Source: Apoda limacodes
Lineage: Eukaryota > Arthropoda > Insecta > Lepidoptera > Limacodidae
NCBI GenBank assembly: GCA_946406115.1
Contig: OX291544.1
Coordinates: forward strand, 25,437,521-25,501,520
Length of the DNA: 64,000 nucleotides
Direction of reading: 5' to 3'
In this document: piece after piece, positions 44,034 to 54,362 of the stretch
Position numbering within the stretch: position 1 is the stretch's first letter
How the letters are laid out: each line of letters begins with the position of its first letter
Notes under the pieces: model-generated
Seen by the model: only the letters and a program-made list of their open reading frames with translations
Database searches by the model: none
Told to the model about the DNA's origin: nothing
Translations under genes and position numbers: made by a program

Positions 44034-47000
44034 AGGGCATAGCGAGTACTTGCTCGAATGAGCGGCCCGAACTGGGGAAGTACCTCCACCTTACAGAAAA
44101 CCGCGGCCATAATAACACTAACATTGAGTAGTGTTGTGTTCCTGGCGGTGAGTAAGGTTGCCAGAGCTCTTTGAGGATTCGCTGCGCGGACAGCGGAGGA
44201 CCGGCGGTGCTTGTTGCTGTCGTACTCGGCGTAGACGCGGCGTGCTGGTTCGGCGGTCAGGGAGACCTGATGAAACGGCTGACCGCTGGCCGCCCGCAGG
44301 TTGAACGGGATCCCGAACCCAGGGATCACTTAATCTCCGCCCTGGGAGGCTGATTCGCCAGCCTGTGTAAAGTATCTGAAGTGGTAGTCGTGCCGGAGAA
44401 GGAGACCGGAGTGGACCCGGCTACTACAACAGAGGGGGATCAGGGGCCCTTCCGCCCGCCGTGCCAGCAACCGTATCATCTGTGGCGAGCTTCGGCAGTC
44501 TTAGAACCGCACCCTTTGTCCTCTATGCTGTCTGTGCAGTGAATCCTCATCCTTAGTCTTAGTAACTTTTTTTTATATATATTATGGCCAGAAGACAGAA
44601 AAAGAAAAGAGTTTGCACAGCGGCTACTCCATCCACATATAATGTGGATTTTTGCAACATCAGGGGTATTCACGCAAATCTTAACGCAGTCCACCACCAT
44701 CTCGAAACTGCGCAGCCGACCATTCTTTTTCTAACGGAGACGCAGATATCCTGCCCGGCCGACACATCATACCTTCATTATCCCGGCTACAAACTCGAAC
44801 ACAATTTTATGAGTCGTGCCGGTGTATGTATGTTCGTCCGGGAGGATATCTGCTGTCGCCGCCTTCATAGCCTTGAAGACAGGGACCTGTCGATATTGTG
44901 GGTGCGCGTAGATTACAGCGGCCACACTCGTATCTATGCGTGCCTATACAGGTCTCATAGCGGTGACACGGACGTAACTCGACTCTTCACGCACCTGAGT
45001 TTGACGACTGACAAAGTTCTAGAGCAATATCCCACAGCAGAACTAGTTATTTTGGGAGACTTTAACGCCCACCATCGCAAGTGGCTCAGTTCTCGAACCA
45101 ATAACTATGCTGGGATATCTGCTCATGAATTTGCTCTGACCTATGGATTCTCTCAGCTGGTACTTTCTCCAACGAGAATACCAGATATAGAGGAACATAC
45201 GAGCTCCTTACTGGACCTTCTGCTGACTACTCGTCCGGACGGGTACTCCGTCTCAGTGGATGCGCCTCTTGGCTCCTCGGACCACTGTCTCGTTCGGACT
45301 CAAGTGTCATGCACACAACCTGATCCTTCTGGGCCAACTAACTGGCGTCGTGTGTGGCACTATAAGTCGGCAGACTGGGATGGATTGCGTGAATTTTACG
45401 CATCGTACCCGTGGAGGCAGATCTGCTTTAACTCAGAAGATCCTGACGTCTGCGCAGCCGCAGTCACTGAGACAATCCTTGCTGGTATGGAATGCTATAT
45501 TCCTAACCCGCGAGTAGCTGCTGGCGTCAAAAAACGACCGTGGTTTAATAGGTCTTGCAGAAAAGCTAAAATTCTTAAGCAAAATGCATATGAGGCTTGG
45601 ACCACGGCTCGTTTTAATAAGGATCCGAATATTTCTGAGTTAAAACGCAAATTAAATGCTGCCTCGAGGTTCAGTAAGAAAGCAACTGCCAGAGCAAAAT
45701 TCCAATTCATCGGCAAAATAGGTGGGCGACTTGCGAGCTATCCTTCTGGGAGACGTGCTTTCTGGTCGCTCGCCAAAGCTGCCGAAGGGAACTTCTGCCA
45801 GTCGTCGTTACCACCACTGCGAAAGACCGATGGTGACTTGGCCCATAGTGCTAAAGAGAAAGCCGATCTACTGGGCAGTCTCTTTGCCTCGAACTCGAAT
45901 ATGAGCTATGAAGGCGCTGTACCACCTACTATACCGTGGTGCGGTAAGTCCATGCCGGAAATCTCCATAACGCAGCGGGAGGTCAGGCGGGCGTTGCTTT
46001 CTCTAGACGTTCATAAGTCGAGTGGGCCAGACGGTATACCAGCAGTGGTGCTTAAGCAGTGTGCTCCTGAGTTATGTCCTGTACTCACGCGCCTCTTCGC
46101 GCTTTCCTACCACACTAGGCAATTTCCGTCTACATGGAAGACTGCGAATGTGCACCCGGTGCCCAAAAAGGGCGATAGATCAGATCCATCGAATTACAGG
46201 CCTATCGCTATAACCTCTCTCCTCTCTAAGGTGATGGAGCGTGTGATCAACACACAGCTTCTAAGATACCTAGAAGTACACGATCTGGTCAGTGACCGTC
46301 AATATGGCTTTCGCCACGGTCGCTCGACTGGTGACCTTCTAGTGTATCTCACACACCGATGGGCACTAGCCATTGAGAGTCAGGGGGAGGCATTGGCATG
46401 TAGCCTGGACATAGCGAAGGCGTTCGATCGGGTCTGGCACCGCGGTCTTCTATCGAAGTTGCCATCTTACGGAGTGCCCGAGGGTTTGTGCAAATGGGTG
46501 GCTAGCTTTTTGTCCGGCAGACGCATACGAACCGTAGTTGACGGTAGTTGCTCTGATAGCATGGACATTAATGCTGGTGTCCCGCAAGGCTCTGTGCTGT
46601 CTCCTACGCTGTTTCTACTGCATATCAATGACATGTTGGACATCAACAACATACATTGCTATGCAGATGACAGTACTGGTGACGCTTTTTACACGGGTCG
46701 TGCAAACATCCCTCGTTCCGTTGTGGAGGAAAACCGCGGAGAACTTGTGTCTCAAATCGAGACCACACTGTCCCAGGTCTCTGACTGGGGACGGGTAAAC
46801 TTGGTCCGATTCAACCCTACAAAGACACAAGTGTGCGCGTTCACCGCTAAGAAAACTCCATTCACTGTGGTCCCACAATTCCAGAACACTCCCCTCTCCA
46901 TCTCCAAGAGCATTGGGATCCTTGGTGTCGACATCTCCAGCGATGTTCAGTTCCGAGATCATTTACAAGATAAGGTAAAGCTGGCGTCCAAAAAACTTGG

Positions 47001-47624
47001 TGTACTCAACAGAGCGAAGCAGTACTTCACGTCGGGGCAAAGGTTGTTACTTTACAAGTCGCAAGTTAGGCCCCATATGGAGTACTGCTGCCATCTCTGG
47101 GCAGGTGCACCCGGATACCAGCTTGGCCCTTTTGACTCGGTTCAACGACGGGCTGTGAGAATTGTCGACGATTCCAAACTCACTTGCGGTATCGAGCCCT
47201 TAAGTCTGAGGAGAGACTTTGCCTCACTGTGTGTGTTCTACCGCTTGTACAATGGGTTGTGTTCTGAGGAATTGTTCGAAATGATGCCCACGGCTACTTT
47301 CTACCATCGCACCGCTCGCCATCGGCAGGGAATTCATTCTCACACTTTAGAACCTAAATGGTCGCGTACAGTGCGGTTTCAGAGAAACTTCCTCCCGCGA
47401 ACGCTTAAGTTGTGGAATGAGCTCCCTGCCAAGGTTTTCTGCAAGGACTACAGTATGGAGTTCTTCAAGAAAGAAGTTATTAGATTTCTGAAGGGTCGGC
47501 AACGCGCAAGTGATACCCCTGGTGTTGCAAGCGTCCATAGGCTACGGTGACCGCTTACCATCAGGTGGGCCGTAAGCTTGTTTGCCACCTTAGTGGTATA
47601 AAAAAAAAAAAAAAAAAAAAAAAA
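44034..47624 (+). mobile_element. CR1/Jockey-superfamily LINE, near full-length copy (B)
   Basis: A 3.6-kb non-LTR retrotransposon: 5' UTR 44,034-44,583, one long ORF 44,584-47,550, a short 3' UTR with two potential hairpins (47,545-47,600) and 24 A at 47,601-47,624. It interrupts the BEL/Pao RT; the Pao reading continues on the far side, and no target duplication is visible. No ORF1 is present in the 550-base 5' region, so either the family has a single ORF or this copy is 5'-truncated; copy A extends about 65 bases further upstream. It moves by copying its RNA into a nicked target. Confidence 0.9.
44584..47550 (+). CDS. LINE endonuclease/reverse transcriptase, intact ORF
   Basis: This 988-residue protein would nick genomic DNA and copy the element's RNA at the nick. 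Residues 18-240 form an APE-type endonuclease: 'NIRG' 25-28, the metal-binding Glu in 'TETQ' 51-54, 'GDFNAHH' 158-164 and 'SSDH' 231-234, all key positions present. Residues about 480-760 are the reverse transcriptase: 'DIAKAFDRVWH' from 609 (first catalytic Asp), 'GVPQGSVLSP' from 665 and the catalytic 'YADD' at 693-696. A thumb and a C-terminal region follow, ending '..VASVHRLR'. There is no internal stop or frameshift and the length is normal for a single CR1/Jockey-type ORF2. The start ATG at 44,584 is the first in frame after the 5' UTR. The clade (CR1/Daphne-like versus Jockey) is not certain; the enzyme type is. Confidence 0.93.
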   Translation: MARRQKKKRVCTAATPSTYNVDFCNIRGIHANLNAVHHHLETAQPTILFLTETQISCPADTSYLHYPGYKLEHNFMSRAGVCMFVREDICCRRLHSLEDRDLSILWVRVDYSGHTRIYACLYRSHSGDTDVTRLFTHLSLTTDKVLEQYPTAELVILGDFNAHHRKWLSSRTNNYAGISAHEFALTYGFSQLVLSPTRIPDIEEHTSSLLDLLLTTRPDGYSVSVDAPLGSSDHCLVRTQVSCTQPDPSGPTNWRRVWHYKSADWDGLREFYASYPWRQICFNSEDPDVCAAAVTETILAGMECYIPNPRVAAGVKKRPWFNRSCRKAKILKQNAYEAWTTARFNKDPNISELKRKLNAASRFSKKATARAKFQFIGKIGGRLASYPSGRRAFWSLAKAAEGNFCQSSLPPLRKTDGDLAHSAKEKADLLGSLFASNSNMSYEGAVPPTIPWCGKSMPEISITQREVRRALLSLDVHKSSGPDGIPAVVLKQCAPELCPVLTRLFALSYHTRQFPSTWKTANVHPVPKKGDRSDPSNYRPIAITSLLSKVMERVINTQLLRYLEVHDLVSDRQYGFRHGRSTGDLLVYLTHRWALAIESQGEALACSLDIAKAFDRVWHRGLLSKLPSYGVPEGLCKWVASFLSGRRIRTVVDGSCSDSMDINAGVPQGSVLSPTLFLLHINDMLDINNIHCYADDSTGDAFYTGRANIPRSVVEENRGELVSQIETTLSQVSDWGRVNLVRFNPTKTQVCAFTAKKTPFTVVPQFQNTPLSISKSIGILGVDISSDVQFRDHLQDKVKLASKKLGVLNRAKQYFTSGQRLLLYKSQVRPHMEYCCHLWAGAPGYQLGPFDSVQRRAVRIVDDSKLTCGIEPLSLRRDFASLCVFYRLYNGLCSEELFEMMPTATFYHRTARHRQGIHSHTLEPKWSRTVRFQRNFLPRTLKLWNELPAKVFCKDYSMEFFKKEVIRFLKGRQRASDTPGVASVHRLR

Positions 47625-48107
47625 GAACATTATTTTGTTCCACATCACGCCGTCTTTGAAAAATGATAAGATACGGTTGGTGTTCGATGGGTCGGATCCT
47701 ACATCTTCGGGTGTATCCTTGAACGACTGCCTGATGTCGGGACCAAAGCTTCAGGTAGACATCTCCGACATCTTAACGAGTTTTTGTCGCCACCAGGTTG
47801 TGTTTGTGGCTGACATTAAGATGATGTTCCGTCAGGTCATTATACACCCTGAAGATAGGCGGTTTCAGCTCATTTTGTGAAGAGAGGATCCGATTCTCCA
47901 TTGGTTGTTTATGAGCTCAACACCAATACTTACGGGCTAAAGTCAAGCCTGTTTATAGCAAATCGCTCGTTGCTACACTTGGCTGATCGTGAGTGTCTGA
48001 ATTTTCCGCGTGCAGCTGCTGTCTTTTCTTCTGACGCTTACGTAGACGATATTTGTACTGGTGCTTCGTCTGTAGAGGAGGCCTTAGTCTTGAGGGATGA
48101 GCTAATC
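47625..48107 (+). pseudogene. BEL/Pao RT core, broken
   Basis: The Pao RT resumes directly after the LINE poly-A. It contains 'KIRLVFDGSDPTSSGVSLND' (47,665-47,725), 'VFVADIKMMFRQVIIHPEDR' (palm, with the first Asp) and 'YELNTNTYGLKSS'. The YVDD catalytic box lies at 48,039-48,050 ('SDAYVDDICTGA'). A frame break lies near 47,670, a TGA replaces a Trp codon at 47,878, and another shift follows. The sequence stops at about 48,107 ('LRDELI'), where Jockey sequence begins. RNase H, integrase and the 3' LTR are missing. Confidence 0.8.
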
Positions 48108-48659
48108 TTACACCGCCGTGTAAGAACCGCTGTAGCTGAGCTTCGCGCCCAACGTTTTGGTGATCTGATTAACATTTCTCCTTCACACCAAGCTTATTGG
48201 AACCTATCCAGAGCTTTGAAATCAGACACCGCCAACTCTCTCCCTCCGTTAACTGGTCCCATCAACGTTCCCGCGTTCGATGACGACGAAAAAGCGGATT
48301 GCCTAGCGTCTAGCCTCCAAGCCCAATGTGCCTTAAGCACACAGCTGTTCGATCCCGACCACGTGCGTGTGGTAGACGAAGAAGTGGAGCGCAGAACTTC
48401 TCTGCCACCACAGAACCCCCTACCCCCAGTCACTGTCGATGAAGTCAAAAAGCTCATCAAAGACCTACGCCCCCGTAACGCCCCAGGCGTGGACGGTATC
48501 TCTGATATCCTAAAGCGCCTCACTTCTCCCCTTCTCTGCCTTCTAGTAGCGATTTTCAACGCTGCTATCGAAAATTGCACCTTTCCTTCTCAATGGAAAG
48601 ATACAATTGTAACAAGCCAAGCAAAGCTCGTACCGAGCCGTCCTCCTACCGCCCTATAA
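47877..48659 (+). pseudogene. Chimeric open frame: Pao RT fused to Jockey ORF2
   Basis: A 260-codon open frame that crosses a transposon junction. Residues 1 to about 77 are BEL/Pao RT including YVDD; the remainder is the Jockey ORF2 linker and RT start ('LRAQRFGDLINISPSHQAYW', 'DEVKKLIKDLRPRNAPGVDG', 'LVAIFNAAIENCTFPSQWK'). The junction is at about 48,107-48,115. The frame ends by a shift within the Jockey part. There is no sign of a start context or promoter; a TGA directly precedes it in the Pao frame. I regard it as an accidental fusion. Confidence 0.75.
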
Positions 48660-49905
48660 GTTTACTAAAAGCCCTTAGTAAAGTCTACGAACGACTCCTC
48701 TTTGCTCTCCTACGGAACGCTATAGTCTCCAGAGGCATTTTAATAGACGAGCAGTTCGGCTTTCGCGCCAAACACTCATGCGTCCATCAAGTCCTCCGCA
48801 TCACGGAACATATTATTCTCACTGGCTTCGGTTGGAAGGAAGTAGTAGGTAAGCCCCGGTACACGGGCGCTGTCTTCTTCGATGTTGCGAAAGCCTTCGA
48901 CAAAGTCTGGCACAACGGTTTCATTTATAAACTGTACAACTTTCAGTTGCCAGACCGTCTTGTGCTCATCATACGAGACTACTTGTCGAATCGTAGCTTT
49001 CGCTATAAAGTTGAAGGCACTCTCTCTTCCCCCCGTCCCATAGAAGCAGGAGTCCCGCAAGGGTCCGTGCTCGCCCTTATCTTGTACCTTCTGTACACCA
49101 ACGACATCTCTAAAAAGATAGGTACCCAATTAGCCCCCTTTGCGGACTATACCACCGATAGGCAAGTGAGTCGAATCACTAAGAGACTCCGACCCGCTAA
49201 CACCGCCCTAGGCGAATGGTTTCGGAAATGGAGAATCGAAGTGAATCCCGACAAAAGCTCTGCTTATCTCTTTACCTCAGGCCGCCCTCGGCGGCCATCT
49301 CCCCTCTCGCTCTTCGGTCGTGCCATTCCCTGGCGAAACAAGACCAAATATCTCGGTGTGACCCTGGATCACATGTGATCACACCAAAATACTTAGAGAT
49401 CGAGCAGTCCGCTTTTTTGAGCGTGCACAAAATAACCCGAATCGACTAATTGTGCAATCCACAACGTATCATCCCCCGACTGGCCTCGGCATGGTCGTAA
49501 AACTATAGTTTGGCGGCCTCGGAACGCACTAACGGCCCCAGATGACGATCTCGCTATCCGGATAGCGAGATTAGTCTCAACGACCTCCCCCAATAGGGCC
49601 TCCCTCCAAACATGACGCAGACGTCCCCGGGTTCTTCAGTGCCCACAAGGATACACGAGGTATCAAAGAGTGCCGGGGCGCTTCTCGCCCCCACTCAATC
49701 GCAACCGCAGCCGCGTAACGGGGAACTCCCCTCCTGGCGGTGACTCACCTCCGGGTTCGACCCGCGGGGAGCCCTTGAGCGTTGGGCGCTATACGGGCTG
49801 AGGCTCCCTCAGAGACTCGCCCAAAAAAACCCCGTTGAAGCAGTAATGGCTGCAGCAGCCAACTGCATTGTCAGATCAGAAAAAAAAAAAGATCTTCCTA
49901 AACCT
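48108..49905 (+). pseudogene. Jockey-type LINE, 5'-truncated ORF2 and 3' UTR
   Basis: The endonuclease is missing. The RT domain is readable in two frames: to 48,659, and 48,575-49,378, with 'YRPISLLKALSKVYERLL', 'FFDVAKAFDKVWHNGF' (first Asp) and 'GVPQGSVLALILYLLYTND'. The catalytic box reads FADYTT (49,139-49,156) instead of FADDTA, so the second Asp is Tyr and the enzyme is dead. After 'KYLGVTLDHM' and TGA (49,376-49,378) about 150 residues of the usual C-terminal half are missing, and the ORF end ('LRDRAVRFFERAQNNPN', 49,394-49,445) follows at once. The 3' UTR (49,480-49,870) contains a 24-base palindrome and ends in an A-run near 49,880. A second copy of this 3' end is at 63.3 kb. Confidence 0.85.
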
Positions 49906-51109
49906 GACCGACCCTCTCGTTTTTCTATTTTTAACCCATAACTCTTAGTATGCTAAATAACTCCATAAATCTAGCAAATTACTGGAATAGACGTTCTTAA
50001 GCTTATGTCATATAACTGTAACAAATTAATTACCGATTTCACGCTAAGCTGTGCTCCAATTTTAAAGGCATTTTTGTTGCAGAAAATGAACTCTGTTGGA
50101 GATGAACATAGTCGATTTTAGCTTAACGCCTATAAAGAAAATGTATATATGCGCATTGGGGGCAAAGTTTGCATCGGACAGAAAAAGTCATTCACGAAGC
50201 TAAAAAAAATTGTATGGTTATAAACCTTTTGATGGGGACAATAATCGATTAGGATAAATTGAGAATTTGTAAATCCGAAGCGCAAGAAATAGGATTTTAT
50301 TTACGTTGCAAGATGTTATAATGCAAATAAGCGCTGAACTTAACGTTTGAGCACGTATGCTGCAACAAACTCAAGACTTAAGACATGCTTAGTAACTGCA
50401 TCTTGCTCAAACCAGCTGTTATTTCAGATAGTACCTACCTACCATATGTGCCTTTAACAATATGGAAGTATATATCTTTACGTGTTTAGTATACGCACGT
50501 ATTATACTAAGGATTACAATTTACCCTGTAATTTGTATTCGAATATTATTTAGATCTGTATAAAACTATAAGAAAGGATTTAATGTATTGATTTGTTGAG
50601 ATTTCAGATCTAGTGAGCCAAAGCTAACCTAAATCAGCATAGGTGTCTTCTTAAAAATGTTTTACAATCTGCCGGACTCATTTATAATTGTAGGAAATGA
50701 ATGACATGTTTTCAAAAACCTTTTACGCGCGACATTAATGACGTAGATTTGTAGATCCACATGTCAAAAACTAAGACCACACTATACAGGGTGGAAACGC
50801 TAAGTGATCTCACTCGATTATTTCTAAACCATACACGACATCGAAATACTTACTAATTTATTAATCCTACTTATTGTACTAACAAAATAGTACTTAGGTA
50901 TTTTTTGGCCCCATTCTTCTTTTAATTTTTTAAATTAAAACGAGGCAAAAGAATTAAATGCACACAGCCAGTTTGGTTTATTTAGATACTCTTTTATAAT
51001 AGCGAAGTAAAGTGTAAACACCTGGATTGGATACACGTGTGTCTACTATCTATTACAATTATAGATACAGATATTAAGTGCATAATATATTTTTCAGTAC
51101 TTGCCAGCC
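49906..51109. other. AT-rich intergenic DNA
   Basis: Composition drops sharply to AT-rich after the retroelement nest. The BEL/Pao element does not resume here. No gene or identifiable repeat. Confidence 0.5.
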
Positions 51110-51300
51110 TTCATACGTCCCCACTGCTGGGGCACGGCCTACCCTCATAAGCGAGGGTGATTTGGGCCATAGTCCACACGCTTGCCCAGTGCGGATTGTG
51201 GACTTCACATACGTCATTTTTTTTTCTTGGCGTATGCAGGTTTCCTCACGATGTTTTCCTTCACCGAAAAGCCAGTGGTGTGAATAAATACATCAGTGTA
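51110..51300 (-). mobile_element. SINE/RTE-derived lepidopteran repeat
   Basis: CGTCCCCACTGCTGGGGCAC, TTTGGGCCATAGTCCACACG, CCCAGTGCGGATTGTGGACT and AGGTTTCCTCACGATGTTTT followed by CCTTCACCGAAAAGCC are the landmark blocks of a very common lepidopteran retroposon. In complete copies a tRNA-like head follows these blocks in antisense, so the element probably points left. Here the head is missing. Open frames at 51,078-51,345 are readings of this repeat. Confidence 0.65.
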
Positions 51301-51370
51301 CTTGATAAATTAAGAAAAAGCTCAAACAGTCTACTGAGAGCTTGAAAAGATTGGACAGCGCAGTTTTTGG

Positions 51371-51805
51371 CAGTGTTGCCAGATGGTCTCGGCGACATAC
51401 CCCTAGACTAATTTGATGTCCCCCCAGAAATCCCCTAAGATGCCCTCACCAAGCGGATGGTGGCATGGGCCATGGCGCGATTCTTTATAGCGGCGGTCAT
51501 GTTGGAATTGTTGGGAAATTAAAGACATTACGCAAAGTATCTGTAATAGAAAATGGATTGACAGGTTCAAGTTATTCGGGATATTGATTTCGAGATTAAT
51601 TCTAATTCAAAGACACAGCTCACAGCTCGTAAAGTTCGGCTTTAATTGTCAGGGAAAATATCGAGTGTATATTAAAAAAACTGTATTTGGCGTGTTTTTG
51701 AAATGTCTCCTAAAAAACCACCAAATATTCTTTCCCCCTATTCTGCCCTAACTCGGTTGAGAAACCCCTAAATCTAAGGGGAAATCCTCTGATCTGGCAA
51801 CACTG
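51371..51805. mobile_element. hAT-like non-autonomous transposon with 8-bp target duplication
   Basis: Perfect 14-base inverted ends CAGTGTTGCCAGAT (51,371-51,384) and ATCTGGCAACACTG (51,792-51,805). The flanks GTTTTTGG (51,363-51,370) and GTTTTTGA (51,806-51,813) match at seven of eight positions. CAGTGTTGCCAGA ends and 8-bp duplications are hallmarks of hAT elements. The 435-bp element does not encode a transposase. Confidence 0.85.
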
Positions 51806-51813
51806 GTTTTTGA

Positions 51814-53135
51814 CAGGTTCACCGAGCTACATGTAATGAGTGTAGCCTGGTGAAACTATCAAACAAACAATAAAATATCATTTTTAATTATTTTATAATT
51901 TTCATTATTTTTAGTATTTAAGTATCTAATTTTGAGTATGTAATCTAAGTAAACAAAATATATTGAATTATTTTGATGTAATTGAGTATTGTGTGTTAAT
52001 ATTAAGTTAAATTGTGTATGGACCTAATGTTGTCGAACGACATAAAATAAATTAAATTGAAAATTAAAATAAATATGTGATTAATTTTTACCTACAAAAT
52101 TTTATTTCGTATATTCGAGCGGCCTTTTTTCTACAGACTCAAACTTATTAAAAAAGTTTTTAAATAATACAACTGATGACTGTAAGTATTTAAGATTTTT
52201 ACTTTTTTCATGCAAATAAATACCTACAATTTTAAAACAAAAACAAAACTTTGCATTTCTGCTACATGATACGTACTATAAATTTTCTATTTTAACTTTC
52301 AAGAATTGTTGCCACAGAAAAGGAAGTGGCTCAATTTCAGTTTGAAACAAAGTCTGTTCAACTGACGAATGGCAATGAACCACCGGAAAATAAATATTTC
52401 TTTTCTAAACTTCCGACAACGAGAAAAGTTTGAAAATATTTAACAAAGATACTAGATCAAATACACTGTAGTACAACTGCACAACATGTAGGTCATTTGA
52501 GTTGTACCCGCATTGAATTTCGAATGTTAAACTTCTGGCTTTAGTCAAAAACTAGCTTGCTTGGGAAGAGTTTAATACTTTTTCCGTCCTGCACTAACTT
52601 CAACATACGTCCTCTTTTATTTTTTAATATATCAAACGAATTCGGAATATGTATATAGATTCACACTTCTAAAAACAAACATTTACCTATGGTTTACCTT
52701 TTGGTTTCTTATTCAATAACAAAATTCTGAAAATTAAAAATTGTTGCATTCGGAGGCCATAAAATCACAAATTTAAAAAGTTTATATCCAAAACCTTTAT
52801 TAGGTGCTAATTAGTTTTGACTTTTCTCTGTTTTATTTATTTTTATGCAATTTTCGACGTGATTTTGTTTTTAAGCGTTCATTTCGTTAAATACATAAAA
52901 CATTAGTAATTACAAACTGGTGATAATTTTAAGCATTAATAAATTCAATTTAATTTACATATCATTCCTAAAAGCTATTTTTGAAGAGTTCGGGAGTTCT
53001 TTACGATGCTTTTGTAATTAACCCATAGATTACCAGTCCTTCTCTTTTCTATTGTTCAGAAACCAGAAGAGTTTTGATATATTAAAGAAGAAAGACATGC
53101 TTACGCGGAAACTTTCCGCTTTTACTTTTTGTATA
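51814..53135. other. AT-rich intergenic DNA
   Basis: Nothing recognised on either strand. Confidence 0.5.
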
Positions 53136-53450
53136 CTAGCTTTTGCCCGTGCGTTTGCTCGCTCCATATTCGGTTATTTGCGTGGGATTCGTACGGCAAC
53201 ACCTTGATTATAAAATGCAAAGTATTATTTTTATTAATAAAGTAGAGAATGGCTAAAGCAAGATATAGCTGTCGTCTGAATGGAATTCGGTTATAGTTAT
53301 TCATGAGAAAACTTTTGTATTTTCAAGGATATAAGTCTTAATCTTATTTTTTGGCCTTCGGGCTTTTCTGTCTCTTTAACTATCTCTGTTTCAACTCAAC
53401 TGGATACTCCATTGCGACGTAAACGGCGGCCAAACAAATAAACTCACTTT
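53136..53450 (-). mobile_element. Non-autonomous Helitron
   Basis: On the minus strand the 3' end GCGAGCAAACGCACGGGCAA then AAGCTAG (CTAG at 53,136-53,139) is clear. The upstream body includes a 'GTTTGGCCGCCGTTTACGTC' block at about 53,420-53,440, as in common lepidopteran copies. The exact 5' end is not certain (about 53,450). The open frame at 53,122-53,304 is incidental. Confidence 0.6.
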
Positions 53451-54060
53451 AGTTTTTTTTATTATATATTAAATATGTATTATTTCCATAAATTCTTATC
53501 ATAAATCGTTTCTGTGAGCAAGCACAATCTGTACGACGAACCCACATTAAACACATCAATATCACATTAGCATAATACGTATACACACGTAGGAAACGCT
53601 ATATTACTTCTTTTACTATCAAATAAAACTGGGACAACATTTTATGATGACAATGCTATAAAAAAGGCTTTATGTCGGCACCAAATTTTATATCTGTATG
53701 CTCATAAAATCGGAAAAAACGAATATTGGACAAAACGGTTCTACTAATAATTCAGACTGCCCTTCGCGCTGCCACGGATGATTAAGTACGTAACTTAGTG
53801 TTCAAATGTTCAAATATTGTACACTCGTTCCAAGTTTATTTATGTCTATCAATCATAACCCATATGTTACGAAAAACTTTTCTATTCTACATTATATAGG
53901 TATGTAAGTACAAATAACTTAATAACTTGGAAAAGTTTACTTCAACTTTTCACATGTTTTGTATTATTTCTAACTCTAACTTGTCTGATCTTCCAGTGAA
54001 CTTGGAACTAAATTTGACAAAAAGGTTGGAAATCGATGAATTTACACAATATTACTTATT
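53451..54060. other. AT-rich intergenic DNA
   Basis: Nothing recognised. Confidence 0.5.
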
Positions 54061-54362
54061 ACCGCTCGCCATCGGCAGGGAATTCATTCTCACACTTTAG
54101 AACCTAAATGGTCGCGTACAGTACGGTTTCAGAGAAACTTCCTCCCGCGAACGCTTAAGTTGTGGAATGAGCTCCCTGCCAAGGTTTTCTGCAAGGACTA
54201 CAGTATGGAGTTCTTCAAGAAAGAACTTATTAGATCTCTAAAGGGTCGGCAACGCGCAAGTGTGGTGTTGCAAGCGTCCATAGGCTACCGTGACCGCTTA
54301 CCATCAGGCGGACCGTAAGCTTGTTTGCCACCTTAGTGGTATAAAAAAAAAAAAAAAAAAAA
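54061..54362 (+). mobile_element. 5'-truncated 3' end of the 44-kb LINE family, recent
   Basis: This copy begins within the ORF at the 'TARHRQGIHSHTLEPKW'-coding segment and runs through the ORF end, 3' UTR and a run of about 19 A. It is nearly identical to 47,305-47,610 apart from a few substitutions and a short deletion near 54,263 that removes part of the last codons. This closeness suggests insertion shortly before or after that of copy B. Confidence 0.9.
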
